Assembly (NCBI RefSeq): GCF_017255185.1
Contig: NZ_JAFKCZ010000005.1
Span: 124,001 to 188,000, forward strand
From: Parahaliea mediterranea
GTDB taxonomy: Bacteria; Pseudomonadota; Gammaproteobacteria; Pseudomonadales; Halieaceae
DNA length: 64,000 nucleotides
Reading direction: 5' to 3'
The notes below the pieces were generated by a model. That model had not been told where the DNA came from. It did no database searches and worked only from the letters and a program-made list of their open reading frames with translations. Every line of letters begins with the position of its first letter. The stretch's first letter is position 1. Of this stretch, positions 49,136 to 58,503 are shown piece by piece. Both the position numbers and the translations under genes were made by a program.

Positions 49136-49971
49136 GCCGCGGCCGCAAGGCATATCGCGCCGGGGGCATCGCCGCGTTGCATCTGCTGGTGTTCATTGCC
49201 CTGTGGCGCGGCACCACGGCGGCGGACTGGCGGGCCTTTGCGATGGTTTACCCCCTCGCCGCCATCGGCGTGGGGGTGGCCATGCACCGCTACTTTGCCC
49301 ATCGTGCGTTTGGCACCAGCCGCGTGTTCCAGTTCGCGCTGGCGTTGATGGCGGCCCTGTCCTTTGGCAATGCGGTGCATTTTGCCGGCAAGCACCGGCT
49401 GCACCATCGGCATTCGGATGGCGAGGGGGACGTGCACGCGCCCCGCCAGGGTTGGTGGCAATGCTGGTTCGGCAGCCTGATTGACTGCGGTTACAGCGAC
49501 ACCCGCATTCGCCACGAGGCGCGGCGCTGGCTGGCCTACCCCGAGCTGGACTGGCTCTACCGCCACGGCGCGCTGCCGGCGCTACTGGTCTGCGCGATAC
49601 TCTTCGCCATCGGCGGCTTTGGCATGATGGTCATCGGCGGTTGCCTGCCCGGCGTGTTGCTGTTGCACCAGAGCTCCGCGGTCAATTATTTCTGCCACTG
49701 CCGGGGCCGTCGCGCCTTCGCCACGCGGGATGATTCCCGCAATAACGCGGTGGTGGCGCTGCTTACCTATGGCGAGGGCTGGCACAACAACCACCATCGC
49801 TTTCCCCGCTCGGCGCGGGCTGGCCTGCGCTGGTGGGAGATCGACATGTTCTACTGGGTCATTTGCCTGTTCGAAGCGCTGGGATTGGTATGGGAGGTGC
49901 AGCGCATCGATGACCGCCGCCTGCTGGCGGCCGGTTCGGCCTGGAAACCACAACAGGGAGCTCAACCATGA
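49132..49971 (+). CDS. Membrane fatty-acyl desaturase
   Basis: 279 residues. Four or more membrane helices and the three histidine boxes of the acyl-CoA/lipid delta-desaturase family: H52-x4-H57 (HRYFAHR), H88-x2-H91-H92 (HRLHH) and H218-x2-H221-H222 (HNNHH). These hold the di-iron centre that introduces a double bond into a membrane acyl chain. The GTG start overlaps the radical SAM stop (GTGA) and its stop overlaps the patatin gene (ATGA): three translationally coupled genes. The substrate may be an acyl-CoA or an intact lipid. Confidence 0.9.
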   Translation: MSRGRKAYRAGGIAALHLLVFIALWRGTTAADWRAFAMVYPLAAIGVGVAMHRYFAHRAFGTSRVFQFALALMAALSFGNAVHFAGKHRLHHRHSDGEGDVHAPRQGWWQCWFGSLIDCGYSDTRIRHEARRWLAYPELDWLYRHGALPALLVCAILFAIGGFGMMVIGGCLPGVLLLHQSSAVNYFCHCRGRRAFATRDDSRNNAVVALLTYGEGWHNNHHRFPRSARAGLRWWEIDMFYWVICLFEALGLVWEVQRIDDRRLLAAGSAWKPQQGAQP

Positions 49972-51878
49972 CGGCGCACACCCATCAGCACACACACTCC
50001 GATTCTGGCGGCGCGTGTTGCGAAGACCCCAACGACGAGAGCCTGCTGTCGCACATCGCCCTGTCGCTATCGGGTGGCGGCCTGCGCGCCACGGGATTCC
50101 ACCTCGGTGTGCTGGATATGCTGGATCGCGCCGGGTTGCTGCAAAACGTCCACATCCTCTCCTCGGTGTCCGGCGGCAGCCTGACAGGCACCAGCTACGC
50201 GCTGTGCCAACAGGAGGGCAAGGGTTTCCAGGACTGCTTTGACAACCTCTACGAGTTCCTGCCGGGCTTGAATACCATGGAGGAAATCCTGAGTCGGGTG
50301 AATGCCGGTGCCGCGCTGTTTCCCTCGGGCCGTCGCGACCTGATTACGGCCATGGCGAACGTCCTGCACGAGGCCTATTTCAGCCGCTTTTACAGTTCCC
50401 ATAGCTTCGGCCAGTTTTGGGACCAGGTTGACTCCCACCTGTCGGAGATCATGTTCAACGCCACCGAGTTCAAGACCGGCACTGCCTTTCGTTTCCAGAA
50501 AAGCCAGTTCCGCTGCCTGATCGGCAACGGCCATGTGCACGTGACCGAGGAGCATGCGAGGGCGATGCGCATGGCGGATGTCATGGCCGCTTCGGCCTGT
50601 ATTCCGGCGGGTATGGAGCCGCTTTTCTTCCCGGAGGATTTTCACTGGCCCGACGACGACAAGCCCGGGCGGCCCTTTTGCACCCAGGTGGCGGATTACA
50701 TTGAGCAGCAGACCGGCGAGCGCAGTGTCGCGCTGATGGACGGCGGCGTCTACGACAACCAGGGTGTTACCAGCATCCTGTTGGCCATGTTGCGCCGCGA
50801 TCGGGCCCGCCACCGCGCGCAGGCCTGCGTGGAGCGCGACGAGGGCGCGGACCTGGAGCCGGCAACCGTGGAGGAATGGCAGGGTTGGCTGCGCCGCTTT
50901 GCCCGCGCCAGCAGCAGTCAATCCACCGAGGTGGACGAGGACAACGGCGTCGACCTGAGCCACCTGCGCCTGTTCGTCATTTCCGATACGCCGGTGCGCA
51001 GCGATACTTTCTATCCGTCGAAGCCACTGCCCTCACCGGACAGCAAGCCGGGTTTCTTCGCCAACCGCACCCTCGGCTGGTACGACGCCTTTGCCTGGGT
51101 GCTTACGATACTGATGGTGTTGAGCGCCGGCGATAACCTGGTGGAGCTGTGGCAGAACTGGGAGCGGGGCGGCTGGGGAACCATCCACGACGCCCTGTCC
51201 TTTGCGGTGCCCGCCTTTGTGTGCCTGAGCCTGGCCTCGCTGATGATCTGGGTGCGCTTGCAGATCGTGCGCCTGAACCGGGAAATGGCGTCGGTGATGC
51301 CGGCCTTCAAGCGCCGGCCCTGGCACTACCTGAAAAAAGTTCGCCTGGGAGAGGCCGCGCGGATGGTGAATTTGCGGGTGGGTTCGACCATGGCGCTCAC
51401 CGCGAAGATTTTCATGAATCGTATCCGCCAGCTCGGTTATAGCACGGTGTATTCCTCCACCCTGGATGAGCACTCCCTGCCCAGCCGCATCATGACCAAC
51501 GAGATTTTCACCCTGCTCGATACCCACAAGCTGGACCCGGGCATTCCGGCGCCTACCGACGAGATGCGGCAGATCGTCGATCTTGCGGGCAACACCCGCA
51601 CCGCCCTGTGGCTAAACCCCTCGGTGAACTACCGCGGGCACGGCGAGATGGACGTTCTGGTCAGCGCCGGGCAGATGACCACCTGCTACAACCTGCTGCG
51701 CCATCTGCGCCGCCGCTATGGCGACGACGCCGGCAATATCCCCGCGGGCAGCCGCGCGGATCAGTTGTACCGCACTATCCTGGCCCTGTGGGACCGGCTG
51801 CGGGAAGACCCGATGTGCCTGGTGGAGGCGCGCAAGGCCAGCGGTCGCCTGGGCGCCGACGGCGCGGCGGCGGCCTAG
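49968..51878 (+). CDS. Patatin-like phospholipase with membrane helices
   Basis: 636 residues. A His-rich N-terminus (HTHQHTH), then a patatin domain: oxyanion loop GGGLR (36-40), nucleophile S68 in SVSGGS (first Gly of GxSxG replaced by Ser), and catalytic dyad D258-G-G (MDGGVYDN). Two hydrophobic helices near residues 373-398 and 404-428, then a further soluble domain to the end. It should hydrolyse acyl esters of membrane lipids. Its length, membrane anchors and coupling to the desaturase and radical SAM genes suggest lipid remodelling. Confidence 0.85.
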   Translation: MTAHTHQHTHSDSGGACCEDPNDESLLSHIALSLSGGGLRATGFHLGVLDMLDRAGLLQNVHILSSVSGGSLTGTSYALCQQEGKGFQDCFDNLYEFLPGLNTMEEILSRVNAGAALFPSGRRDLITAMANVLHEAYFSRFYSSHSFGQFWDQVDSHLSEIMFNATEFKTGTAFRFQKSQFRCLIGNGHVHVTEEHARAMRMADVMAASACIPAGMEPLFFPEDFHWPDDDKPGRPFCTQVADYIEQQTGERSVALMDGGVYDNQGVTSILLAMLRRDRARHRAQACVERDEGADLEPATVEEWQGWLRRFARASSSQSTEVDEDNGVDLSHLRLFVISDTPVRSDTFYPSKPLPSPDSKPGFFANRTLGWYDAFAWVLTILMVLSAGDNLVELWQNWERGGWGTIHDALSFAVPAFVCLSLASLMIWVRLQIVRLNREMASVMPAFKRRPWHYLKKVRLGEAARMVNLRVGSTMALTAKIFMNRIRQLGYSTVYSSTLDEHSLPSRIMTNEIFTLLDTHKLDPGIPAPTDEMRQIVDLAGNTRTALWLNPSVNYRGHGEMDVLVSAGQMTTCYNLLRHLRRRYGDDAGNIPAGSRADQLYRTILALWDRLREDPMCLVEARKASGRLGADGAAAA

Positions 51879-51883
51879 GCGCG

Positions 51884-53221
51884 CTAGCGCCCCAGGTGCC
51901 GCAGCAGGAAGTAGCCCCCGAGTCCGGCCAGCAGCGAGGCCAGCAGGATGCCGGTCTTGGCCATCAACAAGTCCTCGGGGCGGCCCGCGAAGCCCAGGTC
52001 GGCGATAAAGATCGACATGGTAAAGCCGATGCCCGCCAGCAGGCCCACGCCGATGATGTGTCCCATGCGCAGGTCGCGGGGTAGCTCCGCCCAGCCCAGC
52101 TTGACCGCCAGCCAGGTGAAGCCGGCGATCCCCAGGGGCTTGCCCAGCAGCAGCCCGCAGATCACGCCGAGGGTAATGCTGTTGTCCAGGTAGCGGCCGA
52201 AACCGGCGAAGTCGATGGGAATGCCGGCATTGGCCAGGGCGAAGACCGGGATGATCAGGTAGGCCACCGGCAGGTGCAGGGTGTGCTCCGCCCGCTGGGC
52301 CGGAGCCTGTACCAGGTGCACGCCGTCCTCCAGGGAGGTCACCAGGGCGCGAAAGCGGTTGTTGTGGATGATATCCGGGTTGTCCCACACCGCCTTGCGC
52401 ATTTTGCGCGAGGCGTCTTCCACCCGGTCGATGAAGGTCTCCGGGTGGAATTTGGGACGGATCGGCACGCAGAAGGCGATGATCACACCGGCGATGGTGG
52501 CGTGAATGCCGCTGGCCAGCATCGCCGTCCACAGCAGCGTGCCCACCGCGGCGTAGGGCAACATGCGGCGCACGCCCACCGCGTTCAGGCACACCAGGGC
52601 GGCGGTGCAGATCGCCACGTACAGCAGCGTCACCAGGTCGAGATTGCTGGAATAAAACAGGGCGATAACCGCCACCGCGCCCAGGTCGTCGACAATGGCC
52701 AGGGCGATGAGGAAGGTCACCAGCGATTTGGGTACGCGCGCCCCGAGCAGGCTCAGGGCGCCGACCGCGAAGGCGATGTCCGTGGCCATGGGGATGCCCC
52801 ATCCGGCGGCCGCGGGCCCGGAGGGATTGAGAGCGTAGTAGCCCAGCGCGGGAAACACCATGCCGCCCACCGCGGCGGCGATCGGCAGCAGCGCCTGGCG
52901 CGGCGATGACAGTTCGCCCACCAGCAGCTCGCGCTTGAGTTCCAGGCCCATCACCAGGAAGAAAAAAGCCATCAGCAGCTCGTTGATCCAGTGATGGATG
53001 GACAGCGAGAAGGCGCCGCCACCAAAGCCGAGGCTGACCGGTGTGTGCAGGAAGTGCTCGTAGCTCTCGCGCAGCGGGCTGTTGGCGATGACCAGGGCGA
53101 TCACCGCGCAAGCCATCAGCAGTATGCCGCTGGTGGTCTGGCGGTGGATGAACTCTTCCAGCGGCGTCAGCAGCCGGTCGAAAGCGCGTTCCCAGGGGGC
53201 GTGGTGGATACCGTTGGCCAT
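51884..53221 (-). CDS. nhaA: Na+/H+ antiporter NhaA
   Basis: 445-residue polytopic antiporter exporting Na+ (or Li+) in exchange for H+. The conserved acidic pair is in LAIVDDLGAVAVIALFY, with the further Asp in MATDIAFAVG. The length is slightly above Escherichia coli NhaA. Convergent with the patatin gene, six bases apart. Confidence 0.96.
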   Translation of the reverse strand: MANGIHHAPWERAFDRLLTPLEEFIHRQTTSGILLMACAVIALVIANSPLRESYEHFLHTPVSLGFGGGAFSLSIHHWINELLMAFFFLVMGLELKRELLVGELSSPRQALLPIAAAVGGMVFPALGYYALNPSGPAAAGWGIPMATDIAFAVGALSLLGARVPKSLVTFLIALAIVDDLGAVAVIALFYSSNLDLVTLLYVAICTAALVCLNAVGVRRMLPYAAVGTLLWTAMLASGIHATIAGVIIAFCVPIRPKFHPETFIDRVEDASRKMRKAVWDNPDIIHNNRFRALVTSLEDGVHLVQAPAQRAEHTLHLPVAYLIIPVFALANAGIPIDFAGFGRYLDNSITLGVICGLLLGKPLGIAGFTWLAVKLGWAELPRDLRMGHIIGVGLLAGIGFTMSIFIADLGFAGRPEDLLMAKTGILLASLLAGLGGYFLLRHLGR

Positions 53222-53269
53222 GGTCGGAGATCTATTTCGGAAGGGTCGCCTAGGATAACAGCGCTACCC

Positions 53270-53432
53270 CTGTGGGGCGCAATGTATTGCGCCCTGGTCG
53301 AATGAATTCGACCCTACAGGGGGGGAGGGGATTCTGTGGGGCGCAATGTATTGCGCCCTGGTCGAATGAATTCGACCCTACAGGAGGGGTATCCCTGTAG
53401 GGCGGAATTCATTCCGCCCGTGCGGTGGTCGA
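53270..53432. repeat. Second REP-like array with a third stem type
   Basis: Two copies of a 51-base unit, 64 bases apart, each joining a palindrome with arms GGCGCAAT/ATTGCGCC (preceded by GTGG) to the GGTCGAAT/ATTCGACC palindrome in opposite orientation. A third, partly degenerate pair follows, beginning with the GGCGGAAT/ATTCCGCC type. It lies between nhaA and the dihydroorotate dehydrogenase fusion, intergenic as at 3.3 kb. Confidence 0.88.
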
Positions 53433-53467
53433 ATGAATGACCCGAAAAGAGGGGCCGGCTCTCGATC

Positions 53468-55090
53468 CTACAGGGCCGCGCCGAGGAAGGGGCCGTCCAC
53501 GCACAGGCGGCGCCCGTCGGGGGCCGCGCAGGCGCCGCAGATGCCCACGCCGCACTTGGTGAGGTAGTCGATGGAGTTGAAGATCTGCTCCTCGCCGCAG
53601 AATTCCCGCTGTACCGCGTCCGCCGCGCGCACCATCGGCGCCGGGCCGCAGTTGTAGAACACCAGCTTGTCCAGCTCCTCGCGGGACAGGCCTTGCAGGT
53701 GCTCGCGCAGCAGCTCGGTGACCACGCCGTGGTAGCCGGCGCTGCCGTCGTCGGTGGCCACGTGCACCTCGGCGATCCGGCGGCACTCGTCCACAAAGTA
53801 CAGGCGCTCGGCGCTGCGGGCGCCGGCGAACACGTGGGCGTTGCCGAAATCCCGGGCGATCTGGTAGACCGCCGCCAGGCCGGTGCCGCCGGCCACGGCC
53901 ATGATGGTGGCGTCCTCCGCCGGCGCCACCGGAATGCCGTGGGGGCCGCGCACGTAGGCCTCGGTGCCCGGGGCCAGGTCCATCAGCGCGTGGGTGAACT
54001 GGCCCACGTCGATCACCACCAGGGAGAAGGGGTCGTCGGTCAGGGCGGAGAAGGGCTTCTCGCCGAGGCCGGGAATCCACAGGAAGATGAATTCGCCGGC
54101 CTGTACGTTGACCTTGCGGTCGAAGGTGAGGATGCAGATGTCCTCGCACACGCGCTCGTTGCCAACCAGGGTCAGCGGGCGGAAGCGCATGTCGACATCG
54201 TACTGGACCAGGCCCTCGGCGCGGTCGCGACCGCTGTCGAGGTCGGCGGCGAGGGTGCGGAAGTAGTCGGCGATCTCGTCGGTGGTCAAGCCGATCAGCG
54301 CCGAACCCACACCCACCACGGCCGCGCCGGCGTCGAAGAAGGCGCGCACATCGTCGGCGCTGCTCGCGCCGCCGCAGCCGATGATCGGCAGCCCGGTGGC
54401 CGCGGCCACCTCGCGCACGCACTTCAGGGCGATGGGCAGCACGCCCTTGCCCGACATGCCGCCGGCGCCGTTGCTGAGCACCGGGTGACCGTGGGCCGAG
54501 GTGTAGCCGGGGCCGACGGTGTTGATGGCGCAGAAGCCGTCGGCGCCGCCCGCGGCCGCCGCACTGGCGATCTCGCCGATGTTGGGGGCGTTGGGAGTCA
54601 GCTTGGGGATCACCGGGATATCCACCACCGCCTTCACCGCGGCGGTGATTTCACGCACCATCTCCGGGTCCTGTCCCATGGCCATGCCGTAGCCCTTGGC
54701 GTGGGGGCAGGACAGGTTGAGTTCCAGGCCGTCCGAGACCGGGGCGAGGATTTTGGCCACTTCGACGAACTCCTCCACGCTGCCGCCGAAGATGGAGGTC
54801 AGCAGGAAGCGGTCCTTTGGCACCCGCAGCTGCGCCATCAGCTCGGCGGATTTGTGCGCCCCGGGGTTGGTCAGGCCCACGGCGTTGACGAAGCAGCCCG
54901 GGGCGTACTGGCTCAACACCGGTTCGCGGTAACCCAGGCGGGGCTCCAGGCCGATGCTCTTGGTGGTGACCACGCCCACTTCGGGCATGTGGTCGAACAC
55001 ATACTGGATGATGGGGACCGCGGTGGTCACGATGCCCGAGGGCACGGTGAAGGGTCCGGACAGGGTCTTGCCGAAGAATTCGATAGTCAA
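53468..55090 (-). CDS. Dihydroorotate dehydrogenase fused to PyrK-like iron-sulfur/flavin reductase
   Basis: 540 residues. Residues about 1-300 are a DHODH class 1-type flavin barrel (NLSCPHAKG active-site loop, PVIPKLTPN, NTVGPGYT, IGCGGASSADDV). The C-terminal half is a ferredoxin-NADP reductase-type domain (FAD/NAD, AVAGGTGLAAVYQIARD, FYNCGPAPM) ending with a 2Fe-2S cluster signature TKCGVGICGACAAP plus a later Cys. In most bacteria these are two proteins, PyrDB and PyrK; here one chain. It would transfer electrons from dihydroorotate-like substrates to NAD; a dihydropyrimidine substrate is an alternative. The start is taken as the TTG at 55090, because earlier in-frame codons fall in the promoter. 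Low confidence in the exact start. Confidence 0.8.
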   Translation of the reverse strand: MTIEFFGKTLSGPFTVPSGIVTTAVPIIQYVFDHMPEVGVVTTKSIGLEPRLGYREPVLSQYAPGCFVNAVGLTNPGAHKSAELMAQLRVPKDRFLLTSIFGGSVEEFVEVAKILAPVSDGLELNLSCPHAKGYGMAMGQDPEMVREITAAVKAVVDIPVIPKLTPNAPNIGEIASAAAAGGADGFCAINTVGPGYTSAHGHPVLSNGAGGMSGKGVLPIALKCVREVAAATGLPIIGCGGASSADDVRAFFDAGAAVVGVGSALIGLTTDEIADYFRTLAADLDSGRDRAEGLVQYDVDMRFRPLTLVGNERVCEDICILTFDRKVNVQAGEFIFLWIPGLGEKPFSALTDDPFSLVVIDVGQFTHALMDLAPGTEAYVRGPHGIPVAPAEDATIMAVAGGTGLAAVYQIARDFGNAHVFAGARSAERLYFVDECRRIAEVHVATDDGSAGYHGVVTELLREHLQGLSREELDKLVFYNCGPAPMVRAADAVQREFCGEEQIFNSIDYLTKCGVGICGACAAPDGRRLCVDGPFLGAAL

Positions 55091-55161
55091 AGTGCTGCTC
55101 GGGCTCAGGTTGCGTTCGGGTGGCGGTGGTGCCGGCCCGGCGGGGGGCCGAATCGCCCGCA

Positions 55162-55190
55162 ATTATACTGCCTCGCCGCCGGGGAGTCTA
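55162..55190 (-). promoter_or_regulatory. Sigma-70-type promoter of the DHODH fusion gene
   Basis: Minus strand TAGACT, 17-base spacer, consensus TATAAT. Transcription should begin near 55155, inside the apparent upstream reading frame, supporting the downstream TTG start. Confidence 0.6.
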
Positions 55191-55224
55191 AGCGGGTCGC
55201 CCCAGGCGGGTCGCCCGGCCCCTG

Positions 55225-56829
55225 TCAGCCCAGGGGCGGGTACTGCCCCGCCTGCCACAACTCCCGCAACCTGAACTTCTGGATCTTGCCCGAGCCGGTC
55301 AGCGGAAAGGCCTCCACCGCGAACCACAGCCGCGGGGTCTTCTGCGCCGACAGCTCACGGCGCAGGTAGGCGAACAGGGCCTCGCGGTCCAGCTCGGCGC
55401 CGGGCGCCGGGCGTAAAAAGGCGCCGATCTCCTCGCCCCAGCGCGCGTCCGGCAGGCCCACCACGGCCACCTCGCCCACGCTGGGGTGGCGGAACAGGGC
55501 CTCCTCGATTTCCCGCGGGTAGATGTTCTCGCCGCCGCGAATGATCATGTCCTTGAGCCGGCCCTCGACGCTGCAGTAGCCGCGTTCGTCCATGGTGCAC
55601 AGGTCGCCGGTGTGCAGCCAGCCATCGGCGTCAATGGTTTGCTCCGTCGCCTCGGGCATGTCGAAGTACTCCAGCATCACGTGGTAGCCGCGGGTGCAGA
55701 ACTCCCCCAGGGTACCCACCGGCACCGTGGCGCCGGTCTCCGGATCGACGATCTTGGCCTCGGTGTGGGGCATGGGCGGGCCGACGGTGTTGGCTTTGTC
55801 CTCGATGCTGTCCCCGGGCAGGGTGTTGGTGGCGGTGGGTGAGCACTCGGTCTGGCCAAAGGCGATCACAAAGGGCGCGTCCAGTTCACGCTCCAGGCGC
55901 TGTACCAGGGCGGTGGGCACGGTGGCGGCGCCGGAGCCGATCACCGCGATGGAGGACAGGTCGCGGCGCTTGAAGTCCGGGTGCTCGAGCATGGCCACCA
56001 ACATGGTGGGGACGCCCATCAGGTTTTTGGCGCGGTAGGTCTCAATCAGTTCCAGCATCAACCCGGGCTCGAACTGCTCAGGCAGGATGAGGGTGGCCCG
56101 GGCGCCCACCGCGCCCAGGACCAGCAGTCCGCAACCGCTGGTGTGGAACAGGGGCATGGGGTTGACCAGCGCGCCGCCTTCGCCGAGGCCCTGGCGGTCG
56201 GCGCTGTGCAGGGCGACATTGATCAGGCCGCGGTGGTGCAGCAGGGCGCCTTTGGGAAAACCGGTGGTGCCGGAGGTGTACTGGATCATCACCGGGTCGC
56301 CGGGGCGCACCGAGGGCAGTGCCGCCCTGCTGGCGCGGCCGCGCGCGAGCAGCGCGTCCCAGTCGTCTAGGCAGGTCACCGAGCGCAGTTCAGGGCACTC
56401 GCCGCGCACCCGCCCTGCGTGTTCCAGCAGCGGATTGCCGCGGCAATCGCGCTGTACCAACAGGCCGCTGGCGCGGGACTGGGTGAGTACATACCTCAGC
56501 TCCCGGGCCTGGAAGGAGGGGTTGACGGTGACCAGCACGAGCCCGGCCAGGGCCGCGGCAAACTCGAGTATCACCCACTCGGGGACATTGCCGGCCCACA
56601 CGGCGACGCGCTCGCCCTGCTCGAATTCCTCCGCCAGCGCGCGGGCCACGGCCAGCGCGTCCGCGTACAGCTCGGCGTAGGTCCACTGGCGGCGCCCGCC
56701 GGGGTCGGGGGCGCCGGCGATCAGGGCCGGCCGGTCGGGGCGCTGGCTGGCGGCCTCGGCCAGCAGCTCGCCCAGGGTGATATCGCGAAGCGGTGGATCC
56801 GTGGGGCCGAGGGCATGGGATTCTTTCAT
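55225..56829 (-). CDS. Fatty-acyl-CoA synthetase (AMP-forming ligase)
   Basis: 534 residues, ANL superfamily. Motifs in order: YTSGTTGFPKG (ATP binding), FGQTECSP (adenine/acyl site), DGWLHTGDL and GRLKDMIIRGGENIYP (hinge), catalytic Lys near the end in GSGKIQKFRL. It activates a fatty or other carboxylic acid to the CoA thioester; substrate length is not determinable. The ATG at 56829 is chosen for AAGGTG upstream. No linked partner apart from general lipid context. Confidence 0.9.
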   Translation of the reverse strand: MKESHALGPTDPPLRDITLGELLAEAASQRPDRPALIAGAPDPGGRRQWTYAELYADALAVARALAEEFEQGERVAVWAGNVPEWVILEFAAALAGLVLVTVNPSFQARELRYVLTQSRASGLLVQRDCRGNPLLEHAGRVRGECPELRSVTCLDDWDALLARGRASRAALPSVRPGDPVMIQYTSGTTGFPKGALLHHRGLINVALHSADRQGLGEGGALVNPMPLFHTSGCGLLVLGAVGARATLILPEQFEPGLMLELIETYRAKNLMGVPTMLVAMLEHPDFKRRDLSSIAVIGSGAATVPTALVQRLERELDAPFVIAFGQTECSPTATNTLPGDSIEDKANTVGPPMPHTEAKIVDPETGATVPVGTLGEFCTRGYHVMLEYFDMPEATEQTIDADGWLHTGDLCTMDERGYCSVEGRLKDMIIRGGENIYPREIEEALFRHPSVGEVAVVGLPDARWGEEIGAFLRPAPGAELDREALFAYLRRELSAQKTPRLWFAVEAFPLTGSGKIQKFRLRELWQAGQYPPLG

Positions 56830-56941
56830 CGGGCGCGCACCTTGTTGTTTGAATGCGGTGTATGCCACGAGATTACGAGCGGTCGCGGGCCCCCGCAAGC
56901 TCGCAGTTGCGACAGGGTGTGCCCGCGGACGCCGGGTTCCG

Positions 56942-58423
56942 CTAGGTCCCGCAGAACGTCTGGTGAACCATCTGTTCGGGCGTGGGAGGCAGCGCCAGGC
57001 GGCGGTCCGCCGGGTCGTAGTCGAAGGGCGCGGCCAGGCGCTCCACCAGGGCGTGGAAGGGGGTGAAATCGCCGTTGTCCACCGCCGCGGCGATGGCCTC
57101 CTCCACCAGGTGGTTGCGCGGGATAAAGGCGGGGTTGGCCCGGTACATCGCCGCCTGCCGCTCGCCGGCCCCGGTGCTTTCCTGCCCGCAGCGAGCCTGC
57201 CAGCGCTGCATCCACGGCAAAAAGCGCGCGGGCATGGGGAACAGGTCCTCGACGGTGGCGGCGGCGCTGTCCGGAGCGGCGAAGTCCGCCAGGCGGCGGA
57301 AGAACAGGGTGAAGTCCACGCGCTCGCCGGCCATCAGCTCGAACAGTTCCTCGGCCAGTTCGCGGTCGCCCTCGCGGGCTTCGGTCAAACCCAGTTTGCG
57401 GTTCAGTCCCCGTTGGTGGGCGGCGAGGAAGTGATCGGGGAAGGTGTCCACCGCCCCCTGGGCCAGTTTCACCGCTTCCTCGGGGTCATCGTGCAGCAGC
57501 GGCAGCAGGCTCTGGGCCAGCACCGCCAGGTTCCAGTGGGCGATGGCGGGCTGGTTGCGGTAGGCGTAGCGGCCGCCGTGGTCGATGGAGCTGAACACGG
57601 TGTCCGGGTGAAAGGCGTCCATGAAGGCGCAGGGGCCGTAGTCGATGGTCTCCCCCGACAGCAGCATGTTGTCGGTGTTCATCACCCCGTGGATGAAGCC
57701 CAGCAGTTGCCATTGCGAGACCAGCGCCGCCTGGCGCTCGACAGCACCCTGCAGCAGCGCCAGGGGCGGGTTGGCCGCGTCCCGCAGCGCCGGGTAGTGG
57801 CGCGCGATCACATGGTCCGCCAGCGCCCGCAGGGCGTCGGTGTCGCGGCGCGCGGCGAAGAATTCGAAGGTGCCGATGCGGATATGGCTGCGCGCCACCC
57901 GGGTCAGCACGGCGCCGGGCAGGGGGCGGTCGCGGTAGACGGTCTCGCCGGTGGTGACCGCCGCGAGGGCGCGGCTGGTGGGCACGCCGAGAGTCGCCAT
58001 GGCCTCGCTGACCACGTACTCCCGCAGTACCGGGCCCAGCGGCGCGCGGCCGTCGCCGCCGCGGGAATAGGGGGTGCGCCCGGCCCCCTTGAGCTGGATG
58101 TCGAAGCGCTCGCCGGCGCGGTCGATGACCTCCCCGAGGAGGATGGCGCGGCCGTCCCCCAGCTGGGGGTTGTAGCTGCCGAACTGGTGGCCGGCGTAGA
58201 CCGCCGCCAGGGGGGCGGCGCCCGGGGGGACTTCGTTGCCGGCCAGCACCCGGGTGCCGGCCGGGGAGGCCAGCCAGTCGGGGTCCAGGCCCAGCGTCGT
58301 GGCCAGGGCGCGATTGACCCGCACCGGGCCGGGGGCCGCCACCGGGGTCGGTGCCTGGCGGGTATAGAAGTGTTCCGGCAGGGCGGCGTAGCTGTTGTCG
58401 AAGGGCCAGGCGGCGGTATTCAT
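56942..58423 (-). CDS. selO: Protein adenylyltransferase SelO (YdiU family)
   Basis: 493-residue pseudokinase-fold enzyme that AMPylates protein hydroxyl residues. Family segments YAGHQFGSYNPQLGDGRA, LKGAGRTPYSRGGDGRA, VTTGETVYRD, FIHGVMNTDNML (the metal-binding NTDN) and DYGPCAFMD are intact; the C-terminus ends in FCGT, with Cys where eukaryotic homologues have selenocysteine. The ATG at 58423 matches the conserved N-terminus (AWPFDNSYAALPE); a longer in-frame extension is not conserved. Confidence 0.95.
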   Translation of the reverse strand: MNTAAWPFDNSYAALPEHFYTRQAPTPVAAPGPVRVNRALATTLGLDPDWLASPAGTRVLAGNEVPPGAAPLAAVYAGHQFGSYNPQLGDGRAILLGEVIDRAGERFDIQLKGAGRTPYSRGGDGRAPLGPVLREYVVSEAMATLGVPTSRALAAVTTGETVYRDRPLPGAVLTRVARSHIRIGTFEFFAARRDTDALRALADHVIARHYPALRDAANPPLALLQGAVERQAALVSQWQLLGFIHGVMNTDNMLLSGETIDYGPCAFMDAFHPDTVFSSIDHGGRYAYRNQPAIAHWNLAVLAQSLLPLLHDDPEEAVKLAQGAVDTFPDHFLAAHQRGLNRKLGLTEAREGDRELAEELFELMAGERVDFTLFFRRLADFAAPDSAAATVEDLFPMPARFLPWMQRWQARCGQESTGAGERQAAMYRANPAFIPRNHLVEEAIAAAVDNGDFTPFHALVERLAAPFDYDPADRRLALPPTPEQMVHQTFCGT

Positions 58424-58503
58424 GGGGGACTGGCGCGCGGCGGCGCGGGTTGCGAGTGGACTGGCCACTGTACCACCCCTGTCCCGGCGATGGCATCCGG
58501 CGC

